In this document: positions 8,156 to 16,316 of the stretch, piece after piece | Position numbering within the stretch: the stretch's first letter is position 1 | Layout of the letters: the number at the start of each line of letters is the position of its first letter | Assembly (NCBI GenBank): GCA_020638195.1 | Contig: JACKJC010000001.1 | Coordinates: 103,501 to 167,500 of the forward strand | Origin: Methylobacteriaceae bacterium | GTDB taxonomy: Bacteria; Pseudomonadota; Alphaproteobacteria; Rhizobiales; Beijerinckiaceae | Direction: 5' to 3' | DNA: 64,000 nucleotides | The notes under the pieces: model-generated | What the model was told of the DNA's origin: nothing | The model's database searches: none | The model's input: only the letters and a program-made list of their open reading frames with translations | Program-made: the position numbers and the translations under genes

Positions 8156-9043
8156 GTGCCCTTTCTCCTCGCCCATCTCTCCGACCTGCACCTCGGCCCG
8201 CTGCCAAGACCTCGCGCACGAGACCTCGCGGGCAAGCGGCTGACCGGGTGGTTCAACTGGGAGCGCTCGCGCGCGCATGTGCACAACATGGACGTGCTAG
8301 CGAGCCTCATCGCCGACATTCACGCGCGAAACCCGGACCACATCGCAGTGACGGGCGATCTCGCCAATATCGGCCTCCCGGCTGAATTCGAGCTCGCCAG
8401 GAGCGTGATGGAGACCATCGGCGCACCCGATGGCGCGAGTTTCACGCCCGGCAATCACGACGCCTATGTGCGCTCCTCCCTCGACCATCTCGCGCGCGCC
8501 TTCGCGCCCTGGGCGACGGACGATGGCGGCAAGGCGGGATATCCCTATCTGCGCGTGCGCGGCGACATCGCGCTGATCGGACTTTCCTCGGGCGTGCCGA
8601 CGGCGCCATTCATGGCCTCGGGCAGGCTCGGCGCGCGCCAGCGCGAGGCGCTCGGCCGCATCCTCGACGACACGAAGGCGCGGGGCCTCGCGCGCATCGT
8701 CATGCTGCACCACCCCCCCAACAAGACCGGCGCCTCCATCGGCCGCGGCCTGATGGACGCCGGCGCCTTCGAGACGCTGATCGCGCGCCACGGCGCGGAG
8801 CTCGTCATCCACGGCCACAACCACAAATTGTCGGTCATGCATCTGCGCGGGCCCGACCGCCGGCCCGTACCCGTCGTCGGCGTCGCCTCGGCCTCGGCCG
8901 CCGGCGGCTCGCGCACCCATCGCGCCGGCTACAACCTGTTCCGTGTCGCGCGCGCCGGCGAGGGCTTTGCAATTCAGGCGCAGGCGCGCGGCCTGATGGA
9001 CGATCGCATCACCATCGGCGATCTCGGCCCGATCGCGCTCTAG
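8156..9043 (+). CDS. Calcineurin-like metallophosphoesterase
   Basis: 295 residues from a GTG start. All metallophosphoesterase motifs are present in order: HLSDLHLG (about 7-14), TGDLANIG, GNHDAY, LHHPPNK and HGHNHKLS, together giving the two-metal centre. The arrangement resembles CpdA/Icc-type class III phosphodiesterases, which hydrolyse cyclic nucleotides or other phosphodiesters; the substrate here is not known. The 184 bases upstream (7972-8155) hold no gene or clear signal. An adjacent GNAT-like gene follows in the same direction after 95 bases. Confidence 0.88.
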   Translation: MPFLLAHLSDLHLGPLPRPRARDLAGKRLTGWFNWERSRAHVHNMDVLASLIADIHARNPDHIAVTGDLANIGLPAEFELARSVMETIGAPDGASFTPGNHDAYVRSSLDHLARAFAPWATDDGGKAGYPYLRVRGDIALIGLSSGVPTAPFMASGRLGARQREALGRILDDTKARGLARIVMLHHPPNKTGASIGRGLMDAGAFETLIARHGAELVIHGHNHKLSVMHLRGPDRRPVPVVGVASASAAGGSRTHRAGYNLFRVARAGEGFAIQAQARGLMDDRITIGDLGPIAL

Positions 9044-9138
9044 CTTTCGCCGCCGGGTAAATGCGTGTTAACTTTTTCCGTTGGCCGCATTCTCCCGGCG
9101 TCGCGCCGCGATGGCGCGCGGTCTGCGGAGGCGTTGGG

Positions 9139-10287
9139 ATGGCCCGCTTTGCCGCGTTTCGCGAGACCGGCGCACACCGCGCCACATCCCGAATTCGCGT
9201 CGTGGCGAACCCGGCCGACATCGCCGACGAATGGCGCCTGCTCGAGGAAACCGGCCACGCCACCGTCTTCCAGACGCGAGCCTGGCTCGAACCATGGTGC
9301 GAGATCGTCGCGCGTGAAAATCGGGTCGAGCCCGTATTCGTCCTGGCGAGCGATCGCGCCTCCGGCGCACCGCAAATGCTGCTGCCATTCTGCCGCCGCC
9401 GCGAGGGATCGCTCGTCTCGATCGAATTCGCCGACCTCGGCGCGAGCGACTACAACGCGCCGCTGATCGCGGCGGACTTCCGGCCCACGCAGACAGAATT
9501 CGCAACGCTTTGGGCGGGGGTTCGCGCCGCCCTGCCCGCCGCCGACATCCTGCGCATCGACAAGTCGCCGGCCATGATCGGCGAAGCGCCCAATCCGCTC
9601 GCGCGCCTGAGCTTCATGAGCAGGCTCGCGCTCGGCGCCTGGAGCGTAACGCTCCCTGCCGATCGCGAAGTCTATGTGCGCGAAACATTGTGCGCGCGCC
9701 ACCGCAAGGAGCTCGCCCGCAAGCGGCGGCGGCTCGGAGCGTCGGGCGCGCTTCGGCTCTCTCGGGCGCGCAACTCGACCGAAGCCGTCGCCATGTTGCG
9801 GCTGCTCGCGGACATGCGCCGCGAGCGCTACATTGCGCTCGATCGTCATGACATTCTCGCGGACAACGCGTTTCGCGCCTTCTACGACAACCTGCTGACG
9901 CGCGCCGACGCGATTGCGGAAGCCTGGGCGCTCGACGTCGCAGGCGACCGCGTCGCAATCCTGTTCGGGCTGCGCCACGCCGGCGTCTTTCACTTCCTGT
10001 TGTCGGGCTTCGCGGACGGCGAATGGGCGGCGAAATCCGTCGGCGGCATCGCCGCCGACATGATGATCGCTCAGGCGATCGAAGACGGCCTGCAAACCTT
10101 CGATTTCACGATCGGCAATGCGCCCTACAAGCGTCATTTCGGCGCCAAGCGGCGCGATCTGTTTGGCGGCGCGCAGGCGCTGTCCTATCGCGCGCTGCCG
10201 CAAGTCGCCGAGCGACGCATCAGGGGATCGTTGCGCGCGTTGCTGCTGCCGCCGCCGGCGTCGCCGGCGCTCGATCAGTGGAAATAG
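9139..10287 (+). CDS. GNAT/CelD-type acyltransferase-like protein (FemAB fold)
   Basis: 382 residues from ATG 9139, chosen because GGAG at 9127-9130 is well spaced; an in-frame ATG at 9061 would add 26 residues. The protein resembles the 'cellulose biosynthesis CelD' group of double-GNAT proteins: 'WRLLEETGHATVFQTRAWLEPW' is the usual N-terminal pattern (target segment and W residues), and 'GIAADMMIAQAIEDGLQTFDFTIGNAPYK' the C-terminal acetyltransferase core. Members act in exopolysaccharide or lipid modification in some bacteria, but this one is not placed in a polysaccharide cluster. The end overlaps the next convergent gene by 13 bases. Confidence 0.75.
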   Translation: MARFAAFRETGAHRATSRIRVVANPADIADEWRLLEETGHATVFQTRAWLEPWCEIVARENRVEPVFVLASDRASGAPQMLLPFCRRREGSLVSIEFADLGASDYNAPLIAADFRPTQTEFATLWAGVRAALPAADILRIDKSPAMIGEAPNPLARLSFMSRLALGAWSVTLPADREVYVRETLCARHRKELARKRRRLGASGALRLSRARNSTEAVAMLRLLADMRRERYIALDRHDILADNAFRAFYDNLLTRADAIAEAWALDVAGDRVAILFGLRHAGVFHFLLSGFADGEWAAKSVGGIAADMMIAQAIEDGLQTFDFTIGNAPYKRHFGAKRRDLFGGAQALSYRALPQVAERRIRGSLRALLLPPPASPALDQWK

Positions 10288-10952
10288 GTCTTCCAGAGCC
10301 ACCAGACGCCGGCGGCGAGCAGGCCGAAAAACACGGCCGAGCCGATCACCTCGATGAGGAAGGCGAAGCCGCGCGCGAGATAGCGCAGAAAACCGGGCCG
10401 CGCGCGCGGCGGCTTTCCTGGCGCGGGCTGCTGTGCGCCCGGCGCGCTGACGAGACCAACGCTGTGCAGCGGCTGTATCGCGGGATTGGTCGCCGCCGAC
10501 AGCGCTTTCTCGCGCTCGATCAGGCGTCGCGCGAGATAATCGGCGACGGCTTGGGTGATGACGTCGGCCTGATCGCTTTCGGCCAGCAGCACGCGACCGT
10601 TGCGCGTCTCCTGCAGGAAGCGGAAACCGCGCCGGTCTCGCGTCAGTTCGACGAAGGCGATCATGTCGATGAACAGCCGCGGTTTCTCGCCCTGGTTCAG
10701 ACCGAGGTCGAAGAGATCGCAATCTTCCGGCAATTGCGCGAAGACGGGCTCGAGCTGCTCGCGTAGCAGATCGAGCCGCGCGACGGCCGCGCCCATCAGC
10801 TCGTCCTGCGCGTCGCCGCGCTCGGCGCTTTCGAGCCGCGCGCGGCGCAGCGCCGCCTTCAGGCTGACAGGTTCGCGCGCGCGCGCTGTCGCCGCTTCGC
10901 GCGGCTCGCGCGCAATACGGCCGTCGTCGCCAACATTCTGGGTCACGTCCAT
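10275..10952 (-). CDS. Conserved hypothetical protein with C-terminal membrane anchor
   Basis: 225 residues from ATG. Mostly soluble and charged, with a helical middle part (about 30-150) and one C-terminal hydrophobic helix (AFLIEVIGSAVFFGLLAAGVWWLW) placed at the end, so a tail-anchored inner-membrane protein facing the cytoplasm is likely. I do not recognise a named domain. It is convergent with the acyltransferase gene, overlapping it by 13 bases, and is separated from the Tim44 gene by 61 bases on the same strand, so co-transcription with that gene is possible. Confidence 0.7.
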   Translation of the reverse strand: MDVTQNVGDDGRIAREPREAATARAREPVSLKAALRRARLESAERGDAQDELMGAAVARLDLLREQLEPVFAQLPEDCDLFDLGLNQGEKPRLFIDMIAFVELTRDRRGFRFLQETRNGRVLLAESDQADVITQAVADYLARRLIEREKALSAATNPAIQPLHSVGLVSAPGAQQPAPGKPPRARPGFLRYLARGFAFLIEVIGSAVFFGLLAAGVWWLWKTYFH

Positions 10953-11013
10953 CGCGCCTCTCGCGTCCGGGCGTGGCCGTCCAGACGCAGACTGTCGCCG
11001 CGCTACGTCGACC

Positions 11014-11997
11014 TTACGCCGCCTGCTGCATCGCCGAAAGCGTCCAGGCCGAGGAATCAGCGCCGGGCGCGCGACGGAACGTCCAGAGCTCCGTCACTTC
11101 CTCCGGGATCGTCGAGGCGCCCGGCACGGTGCGGCCCGTCGCCTTCTCGACCAGCACGTCGTTCAGCGAAAAACGCATCGCGACAGTGGCGTAATCGGCG
11201 TCCGGCTCGCGCCAGCTCTCGGCGAGATCGCCCTGCAGGAGGCGCACGCCCGTCACCTTGTTGACGAGGCCGCGCGCGGCATTGTCGGCGATCTCCTGCT
11301 CGAGATTGGCGGCCACCTCCGGCGTGCAGATGCGGCGCAGCGTACCGACATCCTCCGCCGAAAACGCGGCCTGCACTTCGCCGAGCCGGCGCTCGAAGGC
11401 CTGATAGTCGCTCTGCACGATCTCCAACGGAGTGGTCGACGCCGCCGGCTGGCCGGCAAAGCCGCTGCCGAAACCGCCGCCGAAGCCGGCATTGGGCGCG
11501 CCGCCTGCAAGCCCGCCATTTGGCGCGGGCCCGCCATAGGCCGCGCCTTGCGCGCCGCCCGGCGCTGCGCCGGCGGCCTGACGGTTGCGGAACCAGTTCA
11601 TCGCCAAGCGCACCACCAGCACGATCAGGCCGATCTGCAGCAGAAGGCCGAGGAACGAGGTCAGCCCGCCCAAGCCGCCCATCAGCCCGTGGCCGAACAG
11701 CATGCCGAAAAGACCCGCGCCCAGCAGGCCGCCGAGCAGCCCGCCCATCAGCCCGCGACCGAAGCCGGACGAGGGCCGCGTCGCATTCGGCGCCGAAGGC
11801 GCGGCGCGCGGCGTGACCGACCGCTGAATCGGCGCTGCGGCGCCGGGCGCGGTGCGGGTCGAGGGCGGGGCCGTATAGGTCTTGGCGCCGCGGCTGCCGA
11901 ACGACGAGCCGCCGCCCGGTCGCGCATAGGCGTCTACGGCGCCGATCGACAGCGCCGCCGCGAGAGCGGCGAAAACAGCGAATTTCCTGAAGTTCAT
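11014..11997 (-). CDS. Tim44-like domain membrane protein
   Basis: 327 residues, using the ATG at 11995-11997 because GGAGGAG lies just upstream; an upstream ATG would add five residues. A signal peptide (residues 1-26, ending VDAYA) is followed by a glycine/serine/proline-rich segment, a glycine-rich hydrophobic part with one or two helices (GGLLGGLLGAGLFGMLF; LIGLIVLVVRLAMNWF) and a C-terminal Tim44/TimA domain from about 205 (DYQAFERRLGEVQAAFSAED ... ELWTFRR). Bacterial Tim44-domain proteins are exported, often lipid-associated; their exact role is unsettled. Confidence 0.85.
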   Translation of the reverse strand: MNFRKFAVFAALAAALSIGAVDAYARPGGGSSFGSRGAKTYTAPPSTRTAPGAAAPIQRSVTPRAAPSAPNATRPSSGFGRGLMGGLLGGLLGAGLFGMLFGHGLMGGLGGLTSFLGLLLQIGLIVLVVRLAMNWFRNRQAAGAAPGGAQGAAYGGPAPNGGLAGGAPNAGFGGGFGSGFAGQPAASTTPLEIVQSDYQAFERRLGEVQAAFSAEDVGTLRRICTPEVAANLEQEIADNAARGLVNKVTGVRLLQGDLAESWREPDADYATVAMRFSLNDVLVEKATGRTVPGASTIPEEVTELWTFRRAPGADSSAWTLSAMQQAA

Positions 11998-12105
11998 GTC
12001 GCTCCTCCCCACGCCCTCCCGGGCGCGACCGCTACAATATGGGGAGGAGAACCCGCCCGCCGCAAGCTCCCGGCGGACGGCGGCGGAAATATTTCGGCCC
12101 CGGGC

Positions 12106-12189
12106 TTACCAGGCGGCGACGACGGCGCTCACGACCACGGCGCAGGCCGCGCAAACGGCGAAGAGATCGAGGGTCCGGGTGGTTGCCAT
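12106..12189 (-). CDS. Possible 27-residue single-helix membrane peptide
   Basis: An ATG (12187-12189) is preceded at ideal distance by AGAAGGAG (minus strand; core at 12198-12203). The peptide reads M-A-T-T-R-T-L-D-L-F then a hydrophobic helix AVCAACAVVVSAVVAAW and a stop. A short positive-charged head, a membrane-spanning length and a strong ribosome-binding site make chance unlikely. It lies upstream of the Tim44 gene on the same strand (108 bases), so it could be the first cistron. No function can be assigned. Confidence 0.5.
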   Translation of the reverse strand: MATTRTLDLFAVCAACAVVVSAVVAAW

Positions 12190-12292
12190 CGTCTTTCTCC
12201 TTCTGGAATCGGAACCGGCGCGGGTCCGTCACCGGTCTGTCATCGATTTGTTAAGAATACCTTGCGTCCATGCTGCGGCGAAGCATGAACCT

Positions 12293-12306
12293 TTCGCATA
12301 TGCGAA
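12293..12306. promoter_or_regulatory. Perfect palindrome upstream of the TetR gene
   Basis: ttcgcatatgcgaa is a 14-bp perfect palindrome about 82 bases before the TetR-type regulator start and about 104 bases before the small peptide start. TetR proteins often bind such palindromes in their own promoter region. Without repeats of the motif elsewhere this is only a suggestion. Confidence 0.3.
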
Positions 12307-12387
12307 GAAGATTGCGCCAAGGCGCCCATTTTTCAGCCACGCGCATGATGCTCGCATTTGCAGCGGCGCAGTGTTATTGCTCTTAAC

Positions 12388-13026
12388 ATGACCGACCGGA
12401 ACAATTTCTGCGGCCCCCGGCGCGGCTATCATCACGGCCGGCTGAAGGACGCGCTGCTGGAGGCCGCCCGCAGCCTCGTGGCTGAGCGCGGGCCTGCGGG
12501 CTTCACCCTCACCGAAGCCGCCAAGCGCGTCGGCGTGACGGCGGCGGCCCCTTATCGCCATTTCGCCGACCGCAACGAGTTGATGAGCGAACTCGCCCGG
12601 CGCGGCTTCGAGACCTTCGGCCAGAAGCTGGAGCAGGCCTGGGACAACGGCCAGCCCGACGCCACCTCCGCCATGCGGCGCATGGGCGAGGCCTACCTCC
12701 AGTTCGCCCGCGCCGAGCCCGGCCTGTACAGCGCCATGTTCGGCAATGTGCAGGCCCTGCACACGCCGACCTCCGGCGCCGCCGCCGACCGGGCGCTCGC
12801 CATGATTCACCACGCCTGCGCCGCCGTGCTGCGCCAGTACGGCGCCCCTGATACTGGCGCCCGCGACCTCGCATTGCAGGTCTGGGCCTACAGCCACGGC
12901 GTCGCGCAGCTCGTGCTCTCCGGCCATTTCGCCAGCGCGGAAACGGATGCGCAGGGCCTGATGCGCAGCGGCGCCTCGAATATCGTGGAAATGGCGGTGC
13001 GCAAGGCGGTCGGCCAAGCGCAATAA
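12388..13026 (+). CDS. TetR/AcrR-family transcriptional regulator
   Basis: 212 residues from ATG 12388. The N-terminal helix-turn-helix domain is clear: 'DALLEAARSLVAERGPAGFTLTEAAKR' pattern followed by VGVTAAAPYRHFADRNELM, the canonical recognition helix. The C-terminal ligand domain (about 90-200) is of the WHG/TetR_C_33 type, with 'YLQFARAEPGLYSAMFG' and 'WAYSHGVAQLVLSGHF'. Such regulators repress target genes until a ligand binds. The nearest candidates are the divergent small peptide/Tim44 genes and the regulator itself; a palindrome between them may be the operator. Confidence 0.88.
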   Translation: MTDRNNFCGPRRGYHHGRLKDALLEAARSLVAERGPAGFTLTEAAKRVGVTAAAPYRHFADRNELMSELARRGFETFGQKLEQAWDNGQPDATSAMRRMGEAYLQFARAEPGLYSAMFGNVQALHTPTSGAAADRALAMIHHACAAVLRQYGAPDTGARDLALQVWAYSHGVAQLVLSGHFASAETDAQGLMRSGASNIVEMAVRKAVGQAQ

Positions 13027-13042
13027 TCGAGGGGGAAAGCGC

Positions 13043-13573
13043 GTGAAGGCAGGATCGCTTGTGTCTCTCGCCGGGCGCGGCCCGCAATCGGGCGCGACCA
13101 GACGGCGCGCGCTTCTGGCCGGTCTCGTCGCCGGCCTGGCAATTCTGAACGTTGGATTCGCGCACGCCTATATCAGAACGCTTCCGCTCCCCGAGTTGGT
13201 GGCTGCATCGCAGCTTATCGCCATCGCCGAAGTGATCGAAATCGCCGATGCGCCGCGTGGCGACGGCGGCTCCCGCATTCGCAATGTCCTGAAAGTGTCG
13301 CGCGTCCTCAAGGGGCGCTACGCGACAGCGAACATGCTGACGATCGGGACGCATTACCGGCCGGGAGAAGCCGCGCGCGAAGACAGCGTCGTGTTTCCCG
13401 CGGCGGGACAGCGCGTCCTCCTGTTTCTGAAGCAGGCGCCCGGCGCAGGCTGGATGCTGGTCAACGGCATTCAGGGGCTCTGGCCACTCGAGGCCGGCAG
13501 CGACAAGACGTTGCGGATGGGATTTCGCTATTCCATCGCTGAGGTGGAACGGCTTGTCGCCGCCAACCCCTGA
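13043..13573 (+). CDS. Secreted hypothetical protein
   Basis: 176 residues from GTG 13043 with a purine-rich GGGGGAAAG upstream. Residues 1-42 form a long signal peptide with an arginine pair (TRRRALLAGLVAGLAILNVGFAHA). The mature part looks all-beta: alternating hydrophobic strands such as LIAIAEVIEIA, NVLKVSRVLKG and RVLLFLKQ, which resembles small beta-barrel periplasmic domains, but I cannot name the family. It begins 16 bases after the TetR gene, so the two may share a transcript. Confidence 0.65.
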   Translation: MKAGSLVSLAGRGPQSGATRRRALLAGLVAGLAILNVGFAHAYIRTLPLPELVAASQLIAIAEVIEIADAPRGDGGSRIRNVLKVSRVLKGRYATANMLTIGTHYRPGEAAREDSVVFPAAGQRVLLFLKQAPGAGWMLVNGIQGLWPLEAGSDKTLRMGFRYSIAEVERLVAANP

Positions 13574-13900
13574 TTATGAGATGAAGCCGACTGTCGCGGA
13601 GGCGGCGTTGACGACAAGAGACAGAACGATGCTCCGGCGCATCGAAAAGCCGCCGAAACGGTAGGCGAACGCTTCTGTCGCCCAGACGGCGGCTTCCACG
13701 AGCGCGACGCTCGGCCAATAGCCGAGGGGATCCCATAGCGCGATGACGCCTTGCCAGGCGAGGGGCTGCGTCACGAGCGTACAGGCGGCGGCGACAAGCG
13801 CGGCCCGCGTCGGGCTTGCCCACTTCATCCGCCACACGAGGATTGCGGCGACGCAGGCCTCGATCACGACCGACAGGATCAGCGGCGTGATTTCGATCAT
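13574..13900 (-). CDS. Small integral membrane protein, unknown function
   Basis: 108 residues from ATG at 13898-13900. Four likely membrane helices: LILSVVIEACVAAILVW, AALVAAACTLVTQPLAW, VALVEAAVWATEAFAY and IVLSLVVNAASATVGF. No cysteine motif or known signature. The stop codon lies next to the stop of the convergent secreted-protein gene. Frame is supported by clean hydrophobic periodicity; the region is otherwise high in GC so other frames are also open. Confidence 0.6.
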   Translation of the reverse strand: MIEITPLILSVVIEACVAAILVWRMKWASPTRAALVAAACTLVTQPLAWQGVIALWDPLGYWPSVALVEAAVWATEAFAYRFGGFSMRRSIVLSLVVNAASATVGFIS

Positions 13901-13956
13901 GGACGCGGTCCGCGATCGATGGAAACTCTCGCGCATCTCGCGCTGGAGACTTCCAC

Positions 13957-14250
13957 ATGATCCGCGTTCTCGTAACGGCCGGCCTTGTCCTGTGCGCAGG
14001 AGCGGCCTTCGCCGACATCGTCCCCAAGCCGCATGTTCTGCGCGCGAGAATGGCCAAGGCGATAGTCGCCGCGGGACATCAATGTCCCTCCGTGCTCTCC
14101 GCGCAATACACGGCCGATCCGCTGTACCAGAGCCTGCGGCGTGGCGGCTATAAGGTGTACCTCGTCGATTGCGGCGGCGGCCGGTTTGTCGTCGCGACGC
14201 CACGGCTTTCGATCGAGGGGCGTCGTACGATCGTAAAGCCGATCGACTAG
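13957..14250 (+). CDS. Small secreted protein, unknown function
   Basis: 97 residues from ATG 13957. Residues 1-20 are a clear signal peptide (IRVLVTAGLVLCAGAAFA) and the mature protein has two cysteines (HQCPSV and VDCGGG), which could form one disulfide in the periplasm. The ending RFVVATPRLSIEGRR has beta-strand character. It is divergent from the small membrane protein gene (56 bases between starts). Not recognised. Confidence 0.6.
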   Translation: MIRVLVTAGLVLCAGAAFADIVPKPHVLRARMAKAIVAAGHQCPSVLSAQYTADPLYQSLRRGGYKVYLVDCGGGRFVVATPRLSIEGRRTIVKPID

Positions 14251-14279
14251 TGCGCGCCCTCGCCACTGAGCTTCGATGA

Positions 14280-14642
14280 TCAATCGCTTTCCGGAGGCTC
14301 GGTGGTGAGCCTGTCGCGCTGACAGGGACCCGTTTCCTCCCAGCGCGCGCCGCCATTCGCCGGCGCGTAATTCGGCAGTCGCGCACTGAAGGCATGCCAC
14401 GTCATGACAATTTCTTTGCCTTCCGCCTTTCGGCCGCCCGATTTGCCGACCCAGTAGGGCAGCTTTTGCGGCCTGCGGAAGTGGCTGCCCATCGCCTGCC
14501 CCGTGTACGGCACGAAAGCTCCGCCGATGACGCATCCGATCGCACGGTGACTGAGCAGGGGACGCGTCGCCTGCGCGCCAGTCGCGCCGAACACGTATAG
14601 CGCGAGAACGCCGCCGATCGCAGAAAATGCGGTTCGTCCCAT
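14280..14642 (-). CDS. Secreted hypothetical protein
   Basis: 120 residues using the ATG at 14640-14642. Residues 1-24 look like a signal peptide (FSAIGGVLALYVFGATGAQA). Mature features: a glycine-rich 'AIGCVIGGAFVPYTGQAMG' and a C-terminal 'MTWHAFSARLPNYAPANGG'. Not recognised. It is 46 bases downstream of the larger secreted protein gene (14689-16068) on the same strand, so they probably form one transcript. Confidence 0.5.
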   Translation of the reverse strand: MGRTAFSAIGGVLALYVFGATGAQATRPLLSHRAIGCVIGGAFVPYTGQAMGSHFRRPQKLPYWVGKSGGRKAEGKEIVMTWHAFSARLPNYAPANGGARWEETGPCQRDRLTTEPPESD

Positions 14643-14688
14643 GGCAGTCACGCCTTTCGATACGGCGCGGTTCGCGCGATGATCGTCC

Positions 14689-16068
14689 CTACCGGCCGCC
14701 GCTCGCCGGCGCCGCGCGTCCTTCGGCCCATGCATGCCCGACACCGCCCGACTGCTCGTTCTGCGCCCATGTAGCGGGATCGGAGTCGACGAGCGTGTAG
14801 ACGCCGGCCGGCAGGACGACGTTCGGCGTCGCGGTCCAGTAGACGTTCTTGGCCCCGCCGAGTCCGGCGCCGCCGACCGCCTGCCACGGGCCATAGGTCG
14901 CCCCCGCCGCGCTCCGCAGAGCGATCGTCCCAACCGCCGCCGCACCGCGCCCATTATTCCAGTGATAGGTCGTGATCTTCGCGAGTTCGGTCGGAGCGGA
15001 CAGTGTCATGACGGTCGGTTTCGTCGGCCCATTGTAGACTTGGGAATTGTTGCCGACGAAGAGCACCCGCGTCAGCGGACCGTTCGAGCCGCCATCTTGT
15101 CTGGGCGCATGAACGACGTTCTGGCTGCCGCCGAAGCAGTCGGGCAGGACGGATTTCCCCGAGCCGACAGGGAGCACGCAGATCGAGCGCCAGCGGACCT
15201 TGTCCTCGTTGCGTACATAGATCATCGCGTGCTGGTCGCCGGGATCGGAATATTGCATGAGATCCGCCGGGTTCTTTTCCATGCGGAATCCATTCTCGGT
15301 CGCGGATGCGCCGGACAGCGTGATCTTCCACTTCTCGTGCGGGCCGAGCGTAAACGGCCCCTGCGTCCACCAGATCGAAATGGTCTGCCCCTGCGGATCG
15401 GAGACGGCGGTATAGATCATGTACTGCCCGGTCTCGAAGGTCGGATTGCCGAGCGCCGCAACCGGCAGCGTATGGCCGGGCTGCCCCGGAAACTGCGTCG
15501 AATTGGGCGTGACGGACGTCCACTTGCTGTAGGTCGCCGGCGCCGCGGCCTTCGATCCGCCGCCCGCACCGATGTCGATCGTCACCTCGGAGACCTGGCT
15601 CCATTGCTGGAATCCGGCGGAGCCAAACATCCGGCAGGGAGCGCCGAGCGAAACCTCGAAATCGTAAAGGCGCGGCTCGAGCCGGTAGCGAGCGGTCTTC
15701 TCGAGCGGCAGGCCTTCTATGAAGCCCCCGGTCGTCCGCTTGCCTCCCTGCTCGATTTCGGAGTCGACGAAAACGAAGGGCGTCGTGGAGCTCCACCCCT
15801 GAAAGCGGCCGCTCTTGTATTCCCCGAACCGAACGGGGATGAGGTCCGAATAGCCGGCGGCGCGATAGGGTTTGAGGCGAATGCGCAAGGTCGCCTCGCC
15901 CGGCCCCTGGACCTGAAAGCGCTTGGTGACCGCGCTGTCGCAATGCGGCGCATTCTCCATGCTCTTGAATTCGGCGCGCAGCTCGAGCGCCTGCGCTTCC
16001 TCGCGAGGCGCAACGCCGCCAACACACGCCGCGATGGCGGACAAGGCCAGAATTCGGAAGCTTGCCAC
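14689..16068 (-). CDS. Large secreted beta-rich protein, unknown function
   Basis: 459 residues if translation starts at the GTG at 16066-16068, preferred because TTGGGGG lies about six bases upstream and a signal peptide (SFRILALSAIAACVGGVA) then sits at the terminus; upstream ATG/GTG starts would put up to 32 residues before it. The protein is rich in beta strands and aromatic residues, with paired cysteines (NAPHCDS, APCRMFG, SICVLPV, PDCFGG). The C-terminal 100 residues form a recognisable module with YHWNNGRGA, TYGPWQAVG and DSDPATWAQNEQSGG, a pattern I have seen in various secreted bacterial proteins but cannot name. Likely extracellular binding. Confidence 0.65.
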   Translation of the reverse strand: MASFRILALSAIAACVGGVAPREEAQALELRAEFKSMENAPHCDSAVTKRFQVQGPGEATLRIRLKPYRAAGYSDLIPVRFGEYKSGRFQGWSSTTPFVFVDSEIEQGGKRTTGGFIEGLPLEKTARYRLEPRLYDFEVSLGAPCRMFGSAGFQQWSQVSEVTIDIGAGGGSKAAAPATYSKWTSVTPNSTQFPGQPGHTLPVAALGNPTFETGQYMIYTAVSDPQGQTISIWWTQGPFTLGPHEKWKITLSGASATENGFRMEKNPADLMQYSDPGDQHAMIYVRNEDKVRWRSICVLPVGSGKSVLPDCFGGSQNVVHAPRQDGGSNGPLTRVLFVGNNSQVYNGPTKPTVMTLSAPTELAKITTYHWNNGRGAAAVGTIALRSAAGATYGPWQAVGGAGLGGAKNVYWTATPNVVLPAGVYTLVDSDPATWAQNEQSGGVGHAWAEGRAAPASGGR

Positions 16069-16316
16069 GTTCACCCCCAATGTGCCGGGCGCGCCGGGGC
16101 CCGTCTGCTCCAGTACAGCCCCGGCGCAGACGGGCGACAACCGAAGATTAGCGTTTGCCATCATGGCTTTGTTTGACTGGCGTCAAGCTCCGGCGCGGCA
16201 GTTGGCCGCGCATTCCCGCCCATCCGCCTTTGGCTCCGTCCACCGCCCCCGATGGTTCGGCGGAACACGCCCGCCCCGGATGCAATTCCACGAGGACTGC
16301 GCTACATAGTCCGCTC

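Noticed and set aside
14734..16176. 480-codon plus-strand frame opposite the secreted beta-rich protein
   Set aside because: The minus strand has a signal peptide, paired cysteines and a distinctive C-terminal module; the plus frame is arginine-rich without domain features.
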